Counted from the stretch's first letter, positions 52,765 through 62,612 are shown. The stretch is DNA of 64,000 bases from Microbacterium nymphoidis (GCF_021044885.1 NZ_JAJNOD010000001.1:1674001-1738000); one strand, 5' to 3'. Numbers and translations are program-made. Notes: generated from the letters alone by a model not told the origin.

Positions 52765-53024
52765 GGCTTCTCCCTCCGGGCGACGAATCGCGCGACGGCG
52801 ATCGAGCCGAACACCCCGACGGCGGCGACGATCAGCAACACCGGCAGGTTGCGGGTGTGGTGGTTGATGGCCATCTCCGCACCCAGCACGCACAGCACCT
52901 CGGTGAGCAGCACGTCCGACGCGACGGCACGGTCGAGGATGGAGGGTCCGCGCACGATGCGCACGAGCGTCAGCAGCGCCGCGATGCCGAACACCACAAT
53001 GATCACGATCAGCAGGGGATTCAT
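52761..53024 (-). CDS. mrpF: Na+/H+ antiporter subunit F
   Basis: Membrane protein of 87 residues with three helices, MNPLLIVIIVVFGIAALLTL, containing the family segment VRIVRGPSILDRAVASDVLL. The ATG overlaps the mrpE stop (ATGA); a longer upstream frame overlaps mrpE and is not expected. Required for assembly of the Mrp complex. Confidence 0.92.
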   Translation of the reverse strand: MNPLLIVIIVVFGIAALLTLVRIVRGPSILDRAVASDVLLTEVLCVLGAEMAINHHTRNLPVLLIVAAVGVFGSIAVARFVARREKP

Positions 53025-53584
53025 GCCTTCGCCTCCGCTCGTCGCAATGCGTCCATCTGGTCTCGGGAGCCCACCGCACGGACGATGCGCCGCTCCCACC
53101 TGCGCACTTCGGCCTTCGCTTTGCGCAGGCTCTCCTCATCGTCGATGTCCAGCACGTGCAGGTACAGGATGCGGTTGGTGCGATCGGTCTGTACCACCAG
53201 GGAGCCGGGGATCAGGGAGGCCGTGACGCCCACGTGGGTCATGATGAGGTCGTCGTCCGTCTCCAGCTGGACGCCGATGATCGCGGTGCCCGGATAGCGG
53301 CGCGGGTTCAGCACCTGCAGCGTCACATGGAGCGAACCCGCCACCACGGCCACGCTGAAGGTCACGGCCAGCACCGCGAGGTACCAGACGTTCACGCGCC
53401 CGGACAGTTCGACCGGCGGCAGCAGGAAGATGCGCGTGACGACGAAGGCCACGATGACGCCGCTCACCAGTGAGAACGCGGAGAACTCTCCCCACAGCAG
53501 CATCCACACCACGATCAGCCAGACGAAGAACGGCAGCTGCCGCCAGAGTGATTGGCCGAACGTGCGACGGGTCTCCGGACTCAT
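53021..53584 (-). CDS. mrpE: Na+/H+ antiporter subunit E
   Basis: Subunit of 187 residues. Two or three N-terminal helices (FFVWLIVVWMLLWGEFSAFSL) are followed by a cytoplasmic domain with LIMTHVGVTASLIPGSLVVQ and LYLHVLDIDDEESLRKAKAE, both typical of MrpE. Overlaps mrpD and mrpF by 4 nt each. A charged C-terminus ends RRAEAKA. Confidence 0.92.
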   Translation of the reverse strand: MSPETRRTFGQSLWRQLPFFVWLIVVWMLLWGEFSAFSLVSGVIVAFVVTRIFLLPPVELSGRVNVWYLAVLAVTFSVAVVAGSLHVTLQVLNPRRYPGTAIIGVQLETDDDLIMTHVGVTASLIPGSLVVQTDRTNRILYLHVLDIDDEESLRKAKAEVRRWERRIVRAVGSRDQMDALRRAEAKA

Positions 53585-55143
53585 GAGGGCACCTCCTCCT
53601 CGAGCTGCGAGAGCGTGACGGGTGTGGTGAGTGCCGATCCGATCCGATCGCACAGCTCGAAGAGGGGACCGGCGAACACCGTCAGCGCGATGGTGACGGC
53701 GACCAGTCCCGCGGTCGCCGCGGTCATGATCCGGGAGTTCGCGCGCTGTTCGGACGCGTCGTCGGCCGCGGGTGCGTCGCCCAGGTGCCGGATGCGCGGC
53801 TCGATCTCGGCCGCGTCGTCTTCTTCGCGCCAGAACGCGAGGTTCCAGGCGCGCATCAGCGCGTACAGCGTGAGGAGGGAGGTGATCACGCCGGCGGCGA
53901 TCATCACCCACATCAGCGGTGTGCCCACGTCCGCTGCGGCGACGAACAGGGCGTACTTGCCGATGAACCCCGAGAACGGCGGGATGCCACCGAGGTTGAT
54001 CGCCGGGAGGAAGTAGAGGACGGCCAGCAGTGGAGCGGCCGTCATGAGGCCCCGCACGCGCAGGATCGAGGTGGACCCGGCCCGCCGCTCGATCAGCCCC
54101 ACCGCGAGGAACAGCGTCGTCTGCACGATGATGTGGTGCACGGTGTAGTAGACCGTCGCGCCGTAGCCCGCCGAGGTTCCGATCGCGATACCCAGCACCA
54201 TGTAACCCACGTGGCTGACGAGCGTGAACGACAGGATGCGCTTGAGCTCCGCCTGCGCGACGGCGCCGAGCACTCCGACCACCATCGTGGCCACCGCCAC
54301 GACGCCCAGCACCAGGGACATGTCATTGTCGGGGAAGAGCTGGGTCTCTGTGCGGATCAGCGCGTACACGCCGACTTTCGTGAGCAGGCCGGCGAACACG
54401 GCCGTCACCGGCGCGGGCGCAGTCGGATACGAGTCCGGCAGCCAGAACGACATGGGGAACACGGCGGCCTTGATGCCGAACGCCACCAGCAGCATCACGT
54501 GCAGCACGGTCTGCGTCTCCTGCGGCAGCGTGGCCAGGCGCTCGCCGAGCTGCGCGAGGTTCACCGTACCCACGGCGCCGTAGATCATCGCGATCGCGGC
54601 GAGGAAGAGGATGGACGACACCAGCGAGACCACGATGTAGACCACGCCGGTGCGGATGCGCGCCGCCGTGCCGCCGAGTGTGATGAGGACGAACGAGGCC
54701 ACGAGCAGGATCTCGAAGCCGACGTACATGTTGAACAGATCGCCGGCGATGAACGCGTCGAAGATGCCGGCGCCGAGGATCAGATACGACGGGAAGAAGA
54801 TCGACACCGGGGTGTCCTCATCCCGATCCGCCGCACCCTGTCCGACGGAGAACAGGAGGACGGCGAGCAGCACGACCGCGGAGACGGCTACGAGCAGCGC
54901 CGAGAGCCGGTCGACGTAGAGCACGATGCCGAACGGCACCGGCCAGCCGCCGACGGATACCGCAAGCGGCATATCTCCCTGGTCGACGATGATGAGCATC
55001 GCAGCGGCCACCAGGAAGACCGCGGACAGCGTGATGACGGAGACCAGGATCTGCGTACGTCGCTGGCGACCGAACACCAGCGTGAGGGCAGCGCCCAGCA
55101 GCGGCAGGATCACCACCATCGGGACGAGCGCGTGAGCGGTCAT
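53581..55143 (-). CDS. mrpD: Na+/H+ antiporter subunit D
   Basis: Subunit of 520 residues with about fourteen helices, homologous to the proton-pumping NuoN/NuoM subunits of complex I. Landmarks are LGAGIFDAFIAGDLFNMYVG, the lysine-bearing GIKAAVFPMSFWLPDSYPTAPAP segment of TM7, and ELKRILSFTLVSHVGYMVLG. It is a core ion-translocating subunit. Overlaps mrpC upstream and mrpE downstream by ATGA. Confidence 0.95.
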   Translation of the reverse strand: MTAHALVPMVVILPLLGAALTLVFGRQRRTQILVSVITLSAVFLVAAAMLIIVDQGDMPLAVSVGGWPVPFGIVLYVDRLSALLVAVSAVVLLAVLLFSVGQGAADRDEDTPVSIFFPSYLILGAGIFDAFIAGDLFNMYVGFEILLVASFVLITLGGTAARIRTGVVYIVVSLVSSILFLAAIAMIYGAVGTVNLAQLGERLATLPQETQTVLHVMLLVAFGIKAAVFPMSFWLPDSYPTAPAPVTAVFAGLLTKVGVYALIRTETQLFPDNDMSLVLGVVAVATMVVGVLGAVAQAELKRILSFTLVSHVGYMVLGIAIGTSAGYGATVYYTVHHIIVQTTLFLAVGLIERRAGSTSILRVRGLMTAAPLLAVLYFLPAINLGGIPPFSGFIGKYALFVAAADVGTPLMWVMIAAGVITSLLTLYALMRAWNLAFWREEDDAAEIEPRIRHLGDAPAADDASEQRANSRIMTAATAGLVAVTIALTVFAGPLFELCDRIGSALTTPVTLSQLEEEVPS

Positions 55144-55703
55144 GCGTTCCCCTCCCGCGAGTCGTCGTCATCGGCCTTCGTGACGGGAACGGGCCGGTCG
55201 ACCGGCGCGTCCTCGTCGATTCCGGGCACGTCCCAGCTGTGCAGGATGGTGATGGGCGATGTGTCGACGCCCACGAAGTCGGTGGTGGCGTCGTCGGCGC
55301 TGAGGTCGGCGTCGTCGTGGATGACGTCTTCCTCCGCGTCCGAGCGCTCGCGCACCGCAAGGTCCTCCTCGTCGTCCTCGACGGTGTCGGCCTGCCCCAG
55401 CTGCCACGAGCGGTAGATCAGGGCGAGGAGGAACGCGCTCACCGCGAACGTGATCACGATGGCGGTGAGGGTGAGCGCCTGGGGCAGCGGATCGCTGATG
55501 TCGTCCGCGCTGGCGGGGTTGTCGGGATCGTAGAAGGCGGAGATCCCGGGCGCTCCCATCACGATGAGCAACAGCAGATTGATCGCGTTGCCCAGCAGCA
55601 GGAAGCCGATGAGCACGCGGGTGAGGCTGCGCTCGAGCATCGCGTAGACGCCCGCCGCGGCCAGCACGGCCATGACGATGATGAGCACTCCGGATACGGT
55701 CAT
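55140..55703 (-). CDS. mrpC: Na+/H+ antiporter subunit C with long acidic tail
   Basis: Homolog of NuoK, with three helices in the first ~105 residues: GVYAMLERSLTRVLIGFLLL, NAINLLLLIVMG and DPLPQALTLTAIVITFAVSA. The total is 187 residues because the family domain is followed by an acidic tail of about 75 residues (DTVEDDEEDLAVRERSDAEED). That tail is longer than in classical MrpC proteins (around 115 residues). Overlaps mrpA and mrpD by 4 nt. Confidence 0.93.
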   Translation of the reverse strand: MTVSGVLIIVMAVLAAAGVYAMLERSLTRVLIGFLLLGNAINLLLLIVMGAPGISAFYDPDNPASADDISDPLPQALTLTAIVITFAVSAFLLALIYRSWQLGQADTVEDDEEDLAVRERSDAEEDVIHDDADLSADDATTDFVGVDTSPITILHSWDVPGIDEDAPVDRPVPVTKADDDDSREGNA

Positions 55704-58654
55704 GCGATCACCACGTCATCAGCCGGGTCGTCGTTCTCGTGCAGCTGCCTGTCGACTTCCGCGCCGAGGCTGCGCAGCACGTCCAGCACCAGGCCGATGA
55801 CCACGAGGTACACACCGAGGTCGAAGATGGTGGACGAGCCGAACTCGATGTGCCCGAGGAAGCCGGCATCCACACTCCAGAACGATGAGGTCAGTGCCGC
55901 CTGGCCGAACAGCATGGGAATCAGCGCCGACCCCACCGCGAGAAGCATGCCCACGCCTAGGAGTCGTCCCGCATCGGTCGGAGCGGCGGCGCCGAGCTCG
56001 TACCGGCCACCGGCGATGTAGCGCATCACGAGCGCCATTCCTGCGACCAGACCGCCCGCGAAGCCGCCGCCGGGGAGGTTGTGCCCGGCGAAGAGCAGAT
56101 ACACCGAGACCACGATGATCGTGTGGAAGAGCAGCCGGACGATCACCTCGAGCATGATCGAGCGGGACCGGGGGTCCATCGTGGAACCGCCCACCAGCCA
56201 GGCGCGCGGCGCGAGAGCGTTGCTCGGATTCTGCACGGCGATGCTGCCGGTGGTGGTCTCGACGAACGGGCGGAGCCTGGCTTTGCGGTTGCGCGCCTTG
56301 GGCACGGCGCGCACCTGCGAGAGCAGATCGGTGCGGTTGGTGACGAACACGAGCGACGCCACACCGGTGGCCGCCAGCACCAGCACCGACAGCTCCCCCA
56401 TGGTGTCCCAGCCGCGCAGGTCGACCAGCGCCACATTGACCACGTTCTTGCCGTGGCCGAGTTCGTAGGCGAGCGCGGGGAAGTCGTCGGAGACGGGCCG
56501 CAGACTCCGGGCGTCGGTGGCCACCACCACGATGAACGCCAGGGTCAGACCCACGGCGGCACCGATGATGGCGCGGGTGACCGGCCAGACGCTGGCGTGG
56601 CGATCACCCATCCGGGCCGGGATACGGCGGAGCACCAGGGTGAAGGTGACGAGGGTCACGGTCTCCACGAGCACCTGGGTGAGTGCGAGGTCCGGGGCAC
56701 CCATCGTGGCGAACAGCACAACCATCCCGAGGCCGGTGACGGAGACCAGGACCACGCCGGTGTAGCGCTTGCGGGCGCGCACCGCCACGATGCCGGCGAT
56801 GATCATCACCGGGGCGAGGACGAGCTGGACGGGATGCTGCCAGGCATCGATCGCACCGCGCCACGATGGCGACGCGAGCAGCGCGGGGATCTCGGCGCCG
56901 ACGAAGACCACGAAGATGGTGCCGACGTAGATGGGAAGCGAACCCCGCTGGAAGAGTGCGGTGACCAGCACGGAGAGCCGGTCGACGGCGTGCTGGGTGC
57001 CGACATACGCATCGACGCCCGTGAACGGCAGCAGGTGCGGACGACGATCCCAGGTGGCGGCCCGGCTCCACCAGAACACCAGCGCACCGATCACGATCGC
57101 GCCGATGGTGATGAACAGTGGAGCCTCGAATCCGTGCCACAGGGACAGATGCGCGTCATATGCCGGTTCGGGAATACCGCTCGACGAGCGCGGCGCCGTG
57201 TCCGCGTAGAGCGCCAGGGGGTGATCGAGCAGAGGCGCGACGAGGCCGGCCACGAGGCTCAGCGTGGCCAGGATCGCCGGGGCCAGCACGAAGCCGAAGG
57301 GCGGCCGCGGCCAGGAGATCGTGGGCACGGCCACGCCTGACTCATCACGCTTGCTCCAGAACGCGCCCCAGACGAAGCGGATGCCGTAGGCCACGGTGAG
57401 CGCCGAACCCACCGCGAGGCCGACCAGGCCGATCCATCCCCACACCGATCCGCCGAACGCCTCATCCCAGAAGGCGGCGAGCGCGCCCTCCTTGCCCGCG
57501 AAGCCGATCGTGGGCGGAAGTCCTGCCATACAGGCCACCGCGATGATCGACACCGTCGCGAGGGCGGGCGCTTGACGACCGAGACCGGAGAGCTCGTAGA
57601 CGTCGCGGGTGGACAGCTGGCGGTCGATCACGCCCACCACCAGGAAGAGGGCCGACTTGAAGAGCGCATGCCCGATGAGCAGCGCCATTCCGGCCAGCGC
57701 CGCGTCGCGCGTGCCGTAGCCGAGGATCGCGGTCAGCATGCCGAGCTGGCTCACCGTGCCGAAGGCCAGGATGCGCTTGAGGTCCGTCTCCCGCAGCGCT
57801 TGCGCACCGCCGAGCAGCATCGTGACGATGCCGAGGATCACGACGACCGGCCGCCACGGCATCACGTCCGCGAACGCCGGGGCGAAGCGGGCGAGCAGGT
57901 AAATGCCGGCCTTGACCATCGCCGCAGCGTGCAGATAGGCGCTGACCGGCGTGGGGGCGGCCATGGCTCCCGGAAGCCAGAAGTGGAAGGGGAAGATCGC
58001 CGATTTGCTGAGCGCGCCCACGAGGATGAGCGTGAGTGCGAGGCCCAGCCAGGCGTTCTGGGGCGGATCCGACAGGATCGCCGTGATGCTGGTGGTGCCG
58101 GACTGGACGACCAGCATCACCGCGCCGACGAACATCACCAGTCCGCCGAGTGTCGTCACCAGAAGCGCCTGCAGTGCCGCACGGCGACTGGCGGAGCGGC
58201 TGTGGTAGTAGCCGATGAGCAGGTAGGAGAGCACGCTCGTGGTCTCCCAGAACATCACCAGAACGATCAGATCGTCGGTGAGGACCAGCCCGTACATCGC
58301 ACCGGCGAAGGCCAGCAGAACCGCGCCGAACAGGCCCAGGCCCCGCGCTTCCTTTCCCGCGAAGTACCACCGGCAGTAGAGCAGCACCAGCGCGCCGACG
58401 CCGGTCACGATCAGCGCCATGATCCAGCCGAGCAGATCCATGCGCATCGAGAGCGAGATGCCGAGTTCCGGAATCCAGGTCAGGCTCTCGTCCACCTCGC
58501 CGCCCGCGAGCACGGACGGTCCCTGCGCGGCGGCGTGGACGAACGCGGCAGCGGACAGCGCCGCTCCGATGAGAAAGCCATCAGAACGCCAGCGCTTCAT
58601 CACCGCGGGCAGGATCAACGGAACCACCGCGAACGCGGTGAGAAGAAGCAGCAT
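55700..58654 (-). CDS. mrpA: Na+/H+ antiporter subunit A (MrpA with fused MrpB-like domain)
   Basis: Largest subunit of 984 residues with more than twenty helices. The NuoL-like core contains FWETTSVLSYLLIGYYHS, KSAIFPFHFWLPGAMAAPTP, and ETDLKRILAFGTVSQLGML. The C-terminal ~200 residues include an MrpB domain (RLLFHTIIVVSVYLLFAGHN, PGGGFAGGLVAG), explaining why no separate mrpB exists. Predicted to exchange cytoplasmic Na+ for external H+, and so support pH and salt tolerance. The ATG at 58654 follows GGAGG; longer frames lie in the promoter region. First gene of the operon. Confidence 0.94.
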   Translation of the reverse strand: MLLLLTAFAVVPLILPAVMKRWRSDGFLIGAALSAAAFVHAAAQGPSVLAGGEVDESLTWIPELGISLSMRMDLLGWIMALIVTGVGALVLLYCRWYFAGKEARGLGLFGAVLLAFAGAMYGLVLTDDLIVLVMFWETTSVLSYLLIGYYHSRSASRRAALQALLVTTLGGLVMFVGAVMLVVQSGTTSITAILSDPPQNAWLGLALTLILVGALSKSAIFPFHFWLPGAMAAPTPVSAYLHAAAMVKAGIYLLARFAPAFADVMPWRPVVVILGIVTMLLGGAQALRETDLKRILAFGTVSQLGMLTAILGYGTRDAALAGMALLIGHALFKSALFLVVGVIDRQLSTRDVYELSGLGRQAPALATVSIIAVACMAGLPPTIGFAGKEGALAAFWDEAFGGSVWGWIGLVGLAVGSALTVAYGIRFVWGAFWSKRDESGVAVPTISWPRPPFGFVLAPAILATLSLVAGLVAPLLDHPLALYADTAPRSSSGIPEPAYDAHLSLWHGFEAPLFITIGAIVIGALVFWWSRAATWDRRPHLLPFTGVDAYVGTQHAVDRLSVLVTALFQRGSLPIYVGTIFVVFVGAEIPALLASPSWRGAIDAWQHPVQLVLAPVMIIAGIVAVRARKRYTGVVLVSVTGLGMVVLFATMGAPDLALTQVLVETVTLVTFTLVLRRIPARMGDRHASVWPVTRAIIGAAVGLTLAFIVVVATDARSLRPVSDDFPALAYELGHGKNVVNVALVDLRGWDTMGELSVLVLAATGVASLVFVTNRTDLLSQVRAVPKARNRKARLRPFVETTTGSIAVQNPSNALAPRAWLVGGSTMDPRSRSIMLEVIVRLLFHTIIVVSVYLLFAGHNLPGGGFAGGLVAGMALVMRYIAGGRYELGAAAPTDAGRLLGVGMLLAVGSALIPMLFGQAALTSSFWSVDAGFLGHIEFGSSTIFDLGVYLVVIGLVLDVLRSLGAEVDRQLHENDDPADDVVIA

Positions 58655-58713
58655 GGGCGACCTCCGGACTCGTCGGTCGGCAGTACGTCGACACAGGCGG
58701 GCGGGGTACGACC

Positions 58714-58735
58714 ATTTTACAGGCTGGCTGCCTGT
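58714..58735 (-). promoter_or_regulatory. mrp operon -10 candidate with adjacent palindrome
   Basis: On the minus strand TAAAAT (58719-58714) is the most A/T-rich hexamer upstream of mrpA, about 60 bases before its ATG. The inverted repeat ACAGGC-TGGCT-GCCTGT (58719-58735) abuts it and is a plausible operator. The rest of the 308-bp space 58655-58962 holds the hairpin at 58912-58931 and no gene that I can support. Confidence 0.45.
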
Positions 58736-58911
58736 CTCCGGCGAAAAAACCAGGATCGCGGTAAAAGACGGACACGATGGCCCGCCGCAGATCGTCACCT
58801 CGGGCGGAGCACGCGGCCTCCTCCGGCACTTCTCCACATGGTGGATGCACAACTAAATGAGGACCCTCACATACACGTACGATCCGATCGACGATTCGCC
58901 CGAGTCGTCGC

Positions 58912-58936
58912 AGCCGTGTGGGGACGCGGCTATTTT
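58912..58936 (+). promoter_or_regulatory. Leader hairpin followed by ATTTT before the surface-protein gene
   Basis: AGCCGTGT and ACGCGGCT form an 8-bp stem (one G-T pair) around GGGG at 58912-58931, followed by A-TTTT (58932-58936). It ends 26 bases before the GTG start and just before the GGGAAAGG ribosome site. A weak terminator or attenuator in the leader is possible. Confidence 0.35.
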
Positions 58937-58962
58937 CACAACCCTGGGGAAAGGTCACAGCA

Positions 58963-61900
58963 GTGGCTCACATGCGACTTGTCGCGCGCCCGAGACGGCA
59001 TCTCGGCGCCGCACTCGGCATCGTTCTGGCGCTGGCCGCCGGGACGATCGTCAACATCAACAATCCCACGTCCGCGGCAGCGGAGACGGCGCCGGTGGCA
59101 GCGGGCGATCCGTCTCCCGCGACGGTTTCCGCCGATCCGCTGCCCACCGTCCAGATCAACGGCGTCGTCTGGTCGCAGACCGTCGTCGGCGACTGGGTGT
59201 ACGCCGGCGGGCAGTTCACGCAGGCGCGGCCCGCCGGTGCGGCACGAGGGGTCGATGAGACCCCGCGTCAGAACTTCCTGCGCTACAACCTCCAGACCGG
59301 TGAGATGGATCCCAACTTCAACCTGCCGGTCAACGGGGCGGTCTACGCGACGGAGCTGTCGCCCGACGGGAAGACGCTCTACGTCGGCGGCGCGTTCACG
59401 CAGATCGGCGGCCAGCAGCGCTACCGTCTCGCCGCCATCGACACCGCGACCGGCGCCGTGAACGCCCTCAACGTGGGCACGAACGCGGCGGTGTACGGGA
59501 TCGCAGCCACGGACGACACGGTGTACCTGGCCGGCGGATTCAGCACGCTGAACAATGTGGCCCGCACCCGGGTCGGCGCGGTCAGCGCCACCACCGGCAA
59601 GGTCCTGCCCTTCCAGGCCACCCTCACGGGGAACGGGATCGCGCGCAGCGTGGTCGTCTCCCCCGACCGGTCCAAGGTCGTCGTCGCCGGAAGCTTCGAG
59701 CGCACGAACGGCTCGACCAACCCGGGTCGTGGCATCGCCGCCCTCGACGCCACGACCGGAGCGCTGCGTCCGTGGGCGATGAACTCGATCATCTACAACG
59801 CGGGATCGTCCGACGGCTTCATGGGCCTCGCGTCCGACGATCGCGGCGTGTACGGATCCTCGTACCAGTTCGCCACCGGCGCGGGCAGCGAGGGCACCTT
59901 CTACGCCAGCTGGGATGACGGATCCATGATCACGATGGAGGACTGCCACGGCGACTCCTACGACGTGGCGCTCTTCCGGGGCCTGATGTACAAGGCCACC
60001 CACCAGCACTCCTGCGACACCGTGCCCACCGGCTACCTGCGCACGAGCCCCGAGACCTTCTTCCACGCGTTCGCCTGGGACATGCGCCCCACCGAGGCAA
60101 CCCTCACCAAGTCGCGGTACGGGTACAAGAGCTTCCCGGGTCAGCCGGCCGCGAAGCTGATGCACTTCAACCCCGCCTTCACGATCGGCACGTACACCGG
60201 TCAGCGCCAGGCCACCTGGACGGTCACCGGCGGGGGCGACTACGTCATCTACGGCGGCGAGTTCCTCGCCGTGAACAACACGCCGCAGCAGGGCATCGTC
60301 CGATTCGGAACCCGCGAGGTCGCACCGAACAAACAGGGTCCCGTGCTCACCGATCCGGCATCGTTCGCCCTCAAGGCGAGCAGCCCCAAGCGGGGACAGG
60401 TGCTGCTCACCTGGACGGGGAACTTCGACCCGGACGACGCCGAGCTCACCTACACCGTCACGCGCAAGGGCGTCGCAGCCCCCGTCTACACGACGAAGGC
60501 GACCTCGACGCGCTGGAACCGGCCGCAGCTGACCTTCCGTGATGTGGGCCTCACCCCGGGCACGGCGTACGAATACCGGATCACCGCCACGGACCCGTAC
60601 GGCAACAGCGCCCAGAGCTCGTGGGTGAAGATGACCGCCACGACCTCGGCGGGAAGCAACGTCGCCCCCAAGGCCGCGTTCACGTCCTCCGTGACCGACG
60701 GGCTCGTCTCCGTGGACGGCACGACGTCGGTCGATCCCGACGGCGGCATCGTCAAGTACTCGTGGGACTTCGGCAACGGCCTGACGGGTGAGGGCGCCAA
60801 GGTCGACTACCGCTACGCCGCGGCAGGCAGCTACCCGGTGAGCCTGACCGTGACGGACGACTCCGGCGCCACGAACAAGGTGACGCAGACCGTCACCGTC
60901 GACGAGACGGGCATCATCGCGGAGAACGTGGTGGCCGCAGACGCCTTCGAGCGTACGACCACCGCGGCCTGGGGTGCCGCCGACACCGGCGGTGCCTGGG
61001 CGACGGCAAACGGCAGCACGTCGTTCGATGTGGACGGCAAGGCCGCCACGATGACGCTCGCCGCAGCGCAGACGCGCACCGGGCTGCTGAAGTCGGTGTC
61101 CGCCGCCGACACCATCTCCACGGTGCGTGTGTCGCTGCCCGCGGCACCCGTCGGCGGAGTGGTGAGCGCGACGGTCCTCGGACGCGTGGTCAACGGCATG
61201 AACTACTCCGCGCGCGTGCGGTTCGAGCCAGGCGGAACAGTGCGTCTGTACCTGCTGCAGGGCGAGACTCCGCTGGGCGGCAAGAGCGTCGTGCTGACCG
61301 ACTACAAGCCGGGAACCGACGTCTTCGTCTCCGTGAGCGTCCGGGGCTCTTCGCCCACAGAACTGGGGGCCAAGATGTGGTACGCGTCGACCGTGGAGCC
61401 GGTGACGTGGCAGATCGCCGCGATCGACTCGACGAACGAGCTGCAGACTCCCGGGGCCGTCGGGCTGATGGGCTCGGTGAGCTCGCTGTCCACCGTGCCG
61501 CGATCGGTGATCCGGTTCGACGACTACTCCGTGACCGACGGCAAGCCGCTGGTCGTGCCCGGTCAGAACAACCCGCCGGTCGCCGCCTTCACCGCCACCA
61601 CCACTGGCCTGGACGTGGCGTTCGATGCGAGCGAGTCCTCCGACGTCGAGGGCCCGATCGTGAAGTACTCCTGGGACTTCGGCGACGGTCAGTGGGGCGA
61701 GGACGATGAGGGCGTCACCAGGACCGCCATCACCTACGCCGCCGAGGGGCAGTACACCGTCAAGCTCACGGTGACGGACAACACCGGCGCGACCTCGGAG
61801 ACTTCGCAGGTGGTCTCCGTCACCGCACTGCCGCCGGGCGACGTGCTGGGACAGGACTCCTTCGCACGCTCGGAGGCCGGACAGTGGGGCACCGCGGCGA

Positions 61901-62481
61901 CCGGCGGGGTGTGGCAGACGCTGGGCGGTGATTCGGCCTTCGCCGTAGCCAACGGCATCGGTGGCACCATGACCGTCGCCCCGTCCTGGACGCGTTCGGC
62001 GCTGCTGTCCGCTGTGCAGACCGATTCGGTCGTGGTGTCGACGGCATTCCGTGCCGACGCCGTTCCGGCCGGCACGGGCGCGGTCGCCCTGACCGTGGTC
62101 GGGCGGCAGACGGATACGGGCGCCTACCAGGCACGCGTGCGGATCGAGCCGAACGGCACAGCTCGCCTTTACATCCTCCGGGACGAGGCGGCGCTGGGCG
62201 GAGCAAGCTACGTGCTGCCGGGGAAGTACAACCCCGGGACGCTGATCCACGCTTCCGTCATGGTCACCGGAACGGGCACCACGACGGTGTCGGCGAAGGC
62301 GTGGATCGATGGCACGACGGAACCGACCAGATGGCAGCTGACGGGAACCGACAAGACGGACGGTTTCCAGAAGGCGGGCTCGGTGGGCCTGCGCGCCTCG
62401 ATGTCGTCGACCATCACCAGTCCGCAGGTGATGTTCACCGTCACGGACTTCATCGCCCAGGCACGCGCCGCCGCGCGCTGA
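58963..62481 (+). CDS. Large secreted modular surface protein (propeller, Fn3, two PKD domains, two ~200-residue modules)
   Basis: Protein of 1172 residues. A signal peptide (to about residue 40) precedes a delta-60-like beta-propeller (~50-460; LSPDGKTLYVGGAFTQIGG, DTVYLAGGFSTLNNVART). Then come a Fn3-like domain (~470-560), PKD1 (~563-645), module A (~652-862), PKD2 (~867-956) and module B (~961-1166). Modules A and B share the pattern DxFxR...WGxAxxGGxW...RVRxEPxGTxRLYxL and arose by duplication with their PKD partner. There is no sortase motif or C-terminal helix, so secretion is inferred. The GTG at 58963 is preferred (GGGGAAAGG eight bases upstream) over ATG 58972. Glycan binding is likely. 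Confidence 0.82.
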   Translation: MAHMRLVARPRRHLGAALGIVLALAAGTIVNINNPTSAAAETAPVAAGDPSPATVSADPLPTVQINGVVWSQTVVGDWVYAGGQFTQARPAGAARGVDETPRQNFLRYNLQTGEMDPNFNLPVNGAVYATELSPDGKTLYVGGAFTQIGGQQRYRLAAIDTATGAVNALNVGTNAAVYGIAATDDTVYLAGGFSTLNNVARTRVGAVSATTGKVLPFQATLTGNGIARSVVVSPDRSKVVVAGSFERTNGSTNPGRGIAALDATTGALRPWAMNSIIYNAGSSDGFMGLASDDRGVYGSSYQFATGAGSEGTFYASWDDGSMITMEDCHGDSYDVALFRGLMYKATHQHSCDTVPTGYLRTSPETFFHAFAWDMRPTEATLTKSRYGYKSFPGQPAAKLMHFNPAFTIGTYTGQRQATWTVTGGGDYVIYGGEFLAVNNTPQQGIVRFGTREVAPNKQGPVLTDPASFALKASSPKRGQVLLTWTGNFDPDDAELTYTVTRKGVAAPVYTTKATSTRWNRPQLTFRDVGLTPGTAYEYRITATDPYGNSAQSSWVKMTATTSAGSNVAPKAAFTSSVTDGLVSVDGTTSVDPDGGIVKYSWDFGNGLTGEGAKVDYRYAAAGSYPVSLTVTDDSGATNKVTQTVTVDETGIIAENVVAADAFERTTTAAWGAADTGGAWATANGSTSFDVDGKAATMTLAAAQTRTGLLKSVSAADTISTVRVSLPAAPVGGVVSATVLGRVVNGMNYSARVRFEPGGTVRLYLLQGETPLGGKSVVLTDYKPGTDVFVSVSVRGSSPTELGAKMWYASTVEPVTWQIAAIDSTNELQTPGAVGLMGSVSSLSTVPRSVIRFDDYSVTDGKPLVVPGQNNPPVAAFTATTTGLDVAFDASESSDVEGPIVKYSWDFGDGQWGEDDEGVTRTAITYAAEGQYTVKLTVTDNTGATSETSQVVSVTALPPGDVLGQDSFARSEAGQWGTAATGGVWQTLGGDSAFAVANGIGGTMTVAPSWTRSALLSAVQTDSVVVSTAFRADAVPAGTGAVALTVVGRQTDTGAYQARVRIEPNGTARLYILRDEAALGGASYVLPGKYNPGTLIHASVMVTGTGTTTVSAKAWIDGTTEPTRWQLTGTDKTDGFQKAGSVGLRASMSSTITSPQVMFTVTDFIAQARAAAR

Positions 62482-62493
62482 TCCCGGATACAC

Positions 62494-62534
62494 CGCAGAC
62501 GCCCCGTCGAGCCCAGCTCGGCGGGGCGTCTGCG
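62494..62534 (+). terminator. Strong terminator after the surface-protein gene
   Basis: CGCAGACGCCCCG (62494-62506) pairs exactly with CGGGGCGTCTGCG (62522-62534), 13 bp, 12 bases after the stop. Confidence 0.75.
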
Positions 62535-62612
62535 ATATGCAAGCCGCCGCGAGCCCACCGACACACACCAACACCACAGCGGCAACCGCATGCGTCCCGG
62601 GCGGGGTGCGGG

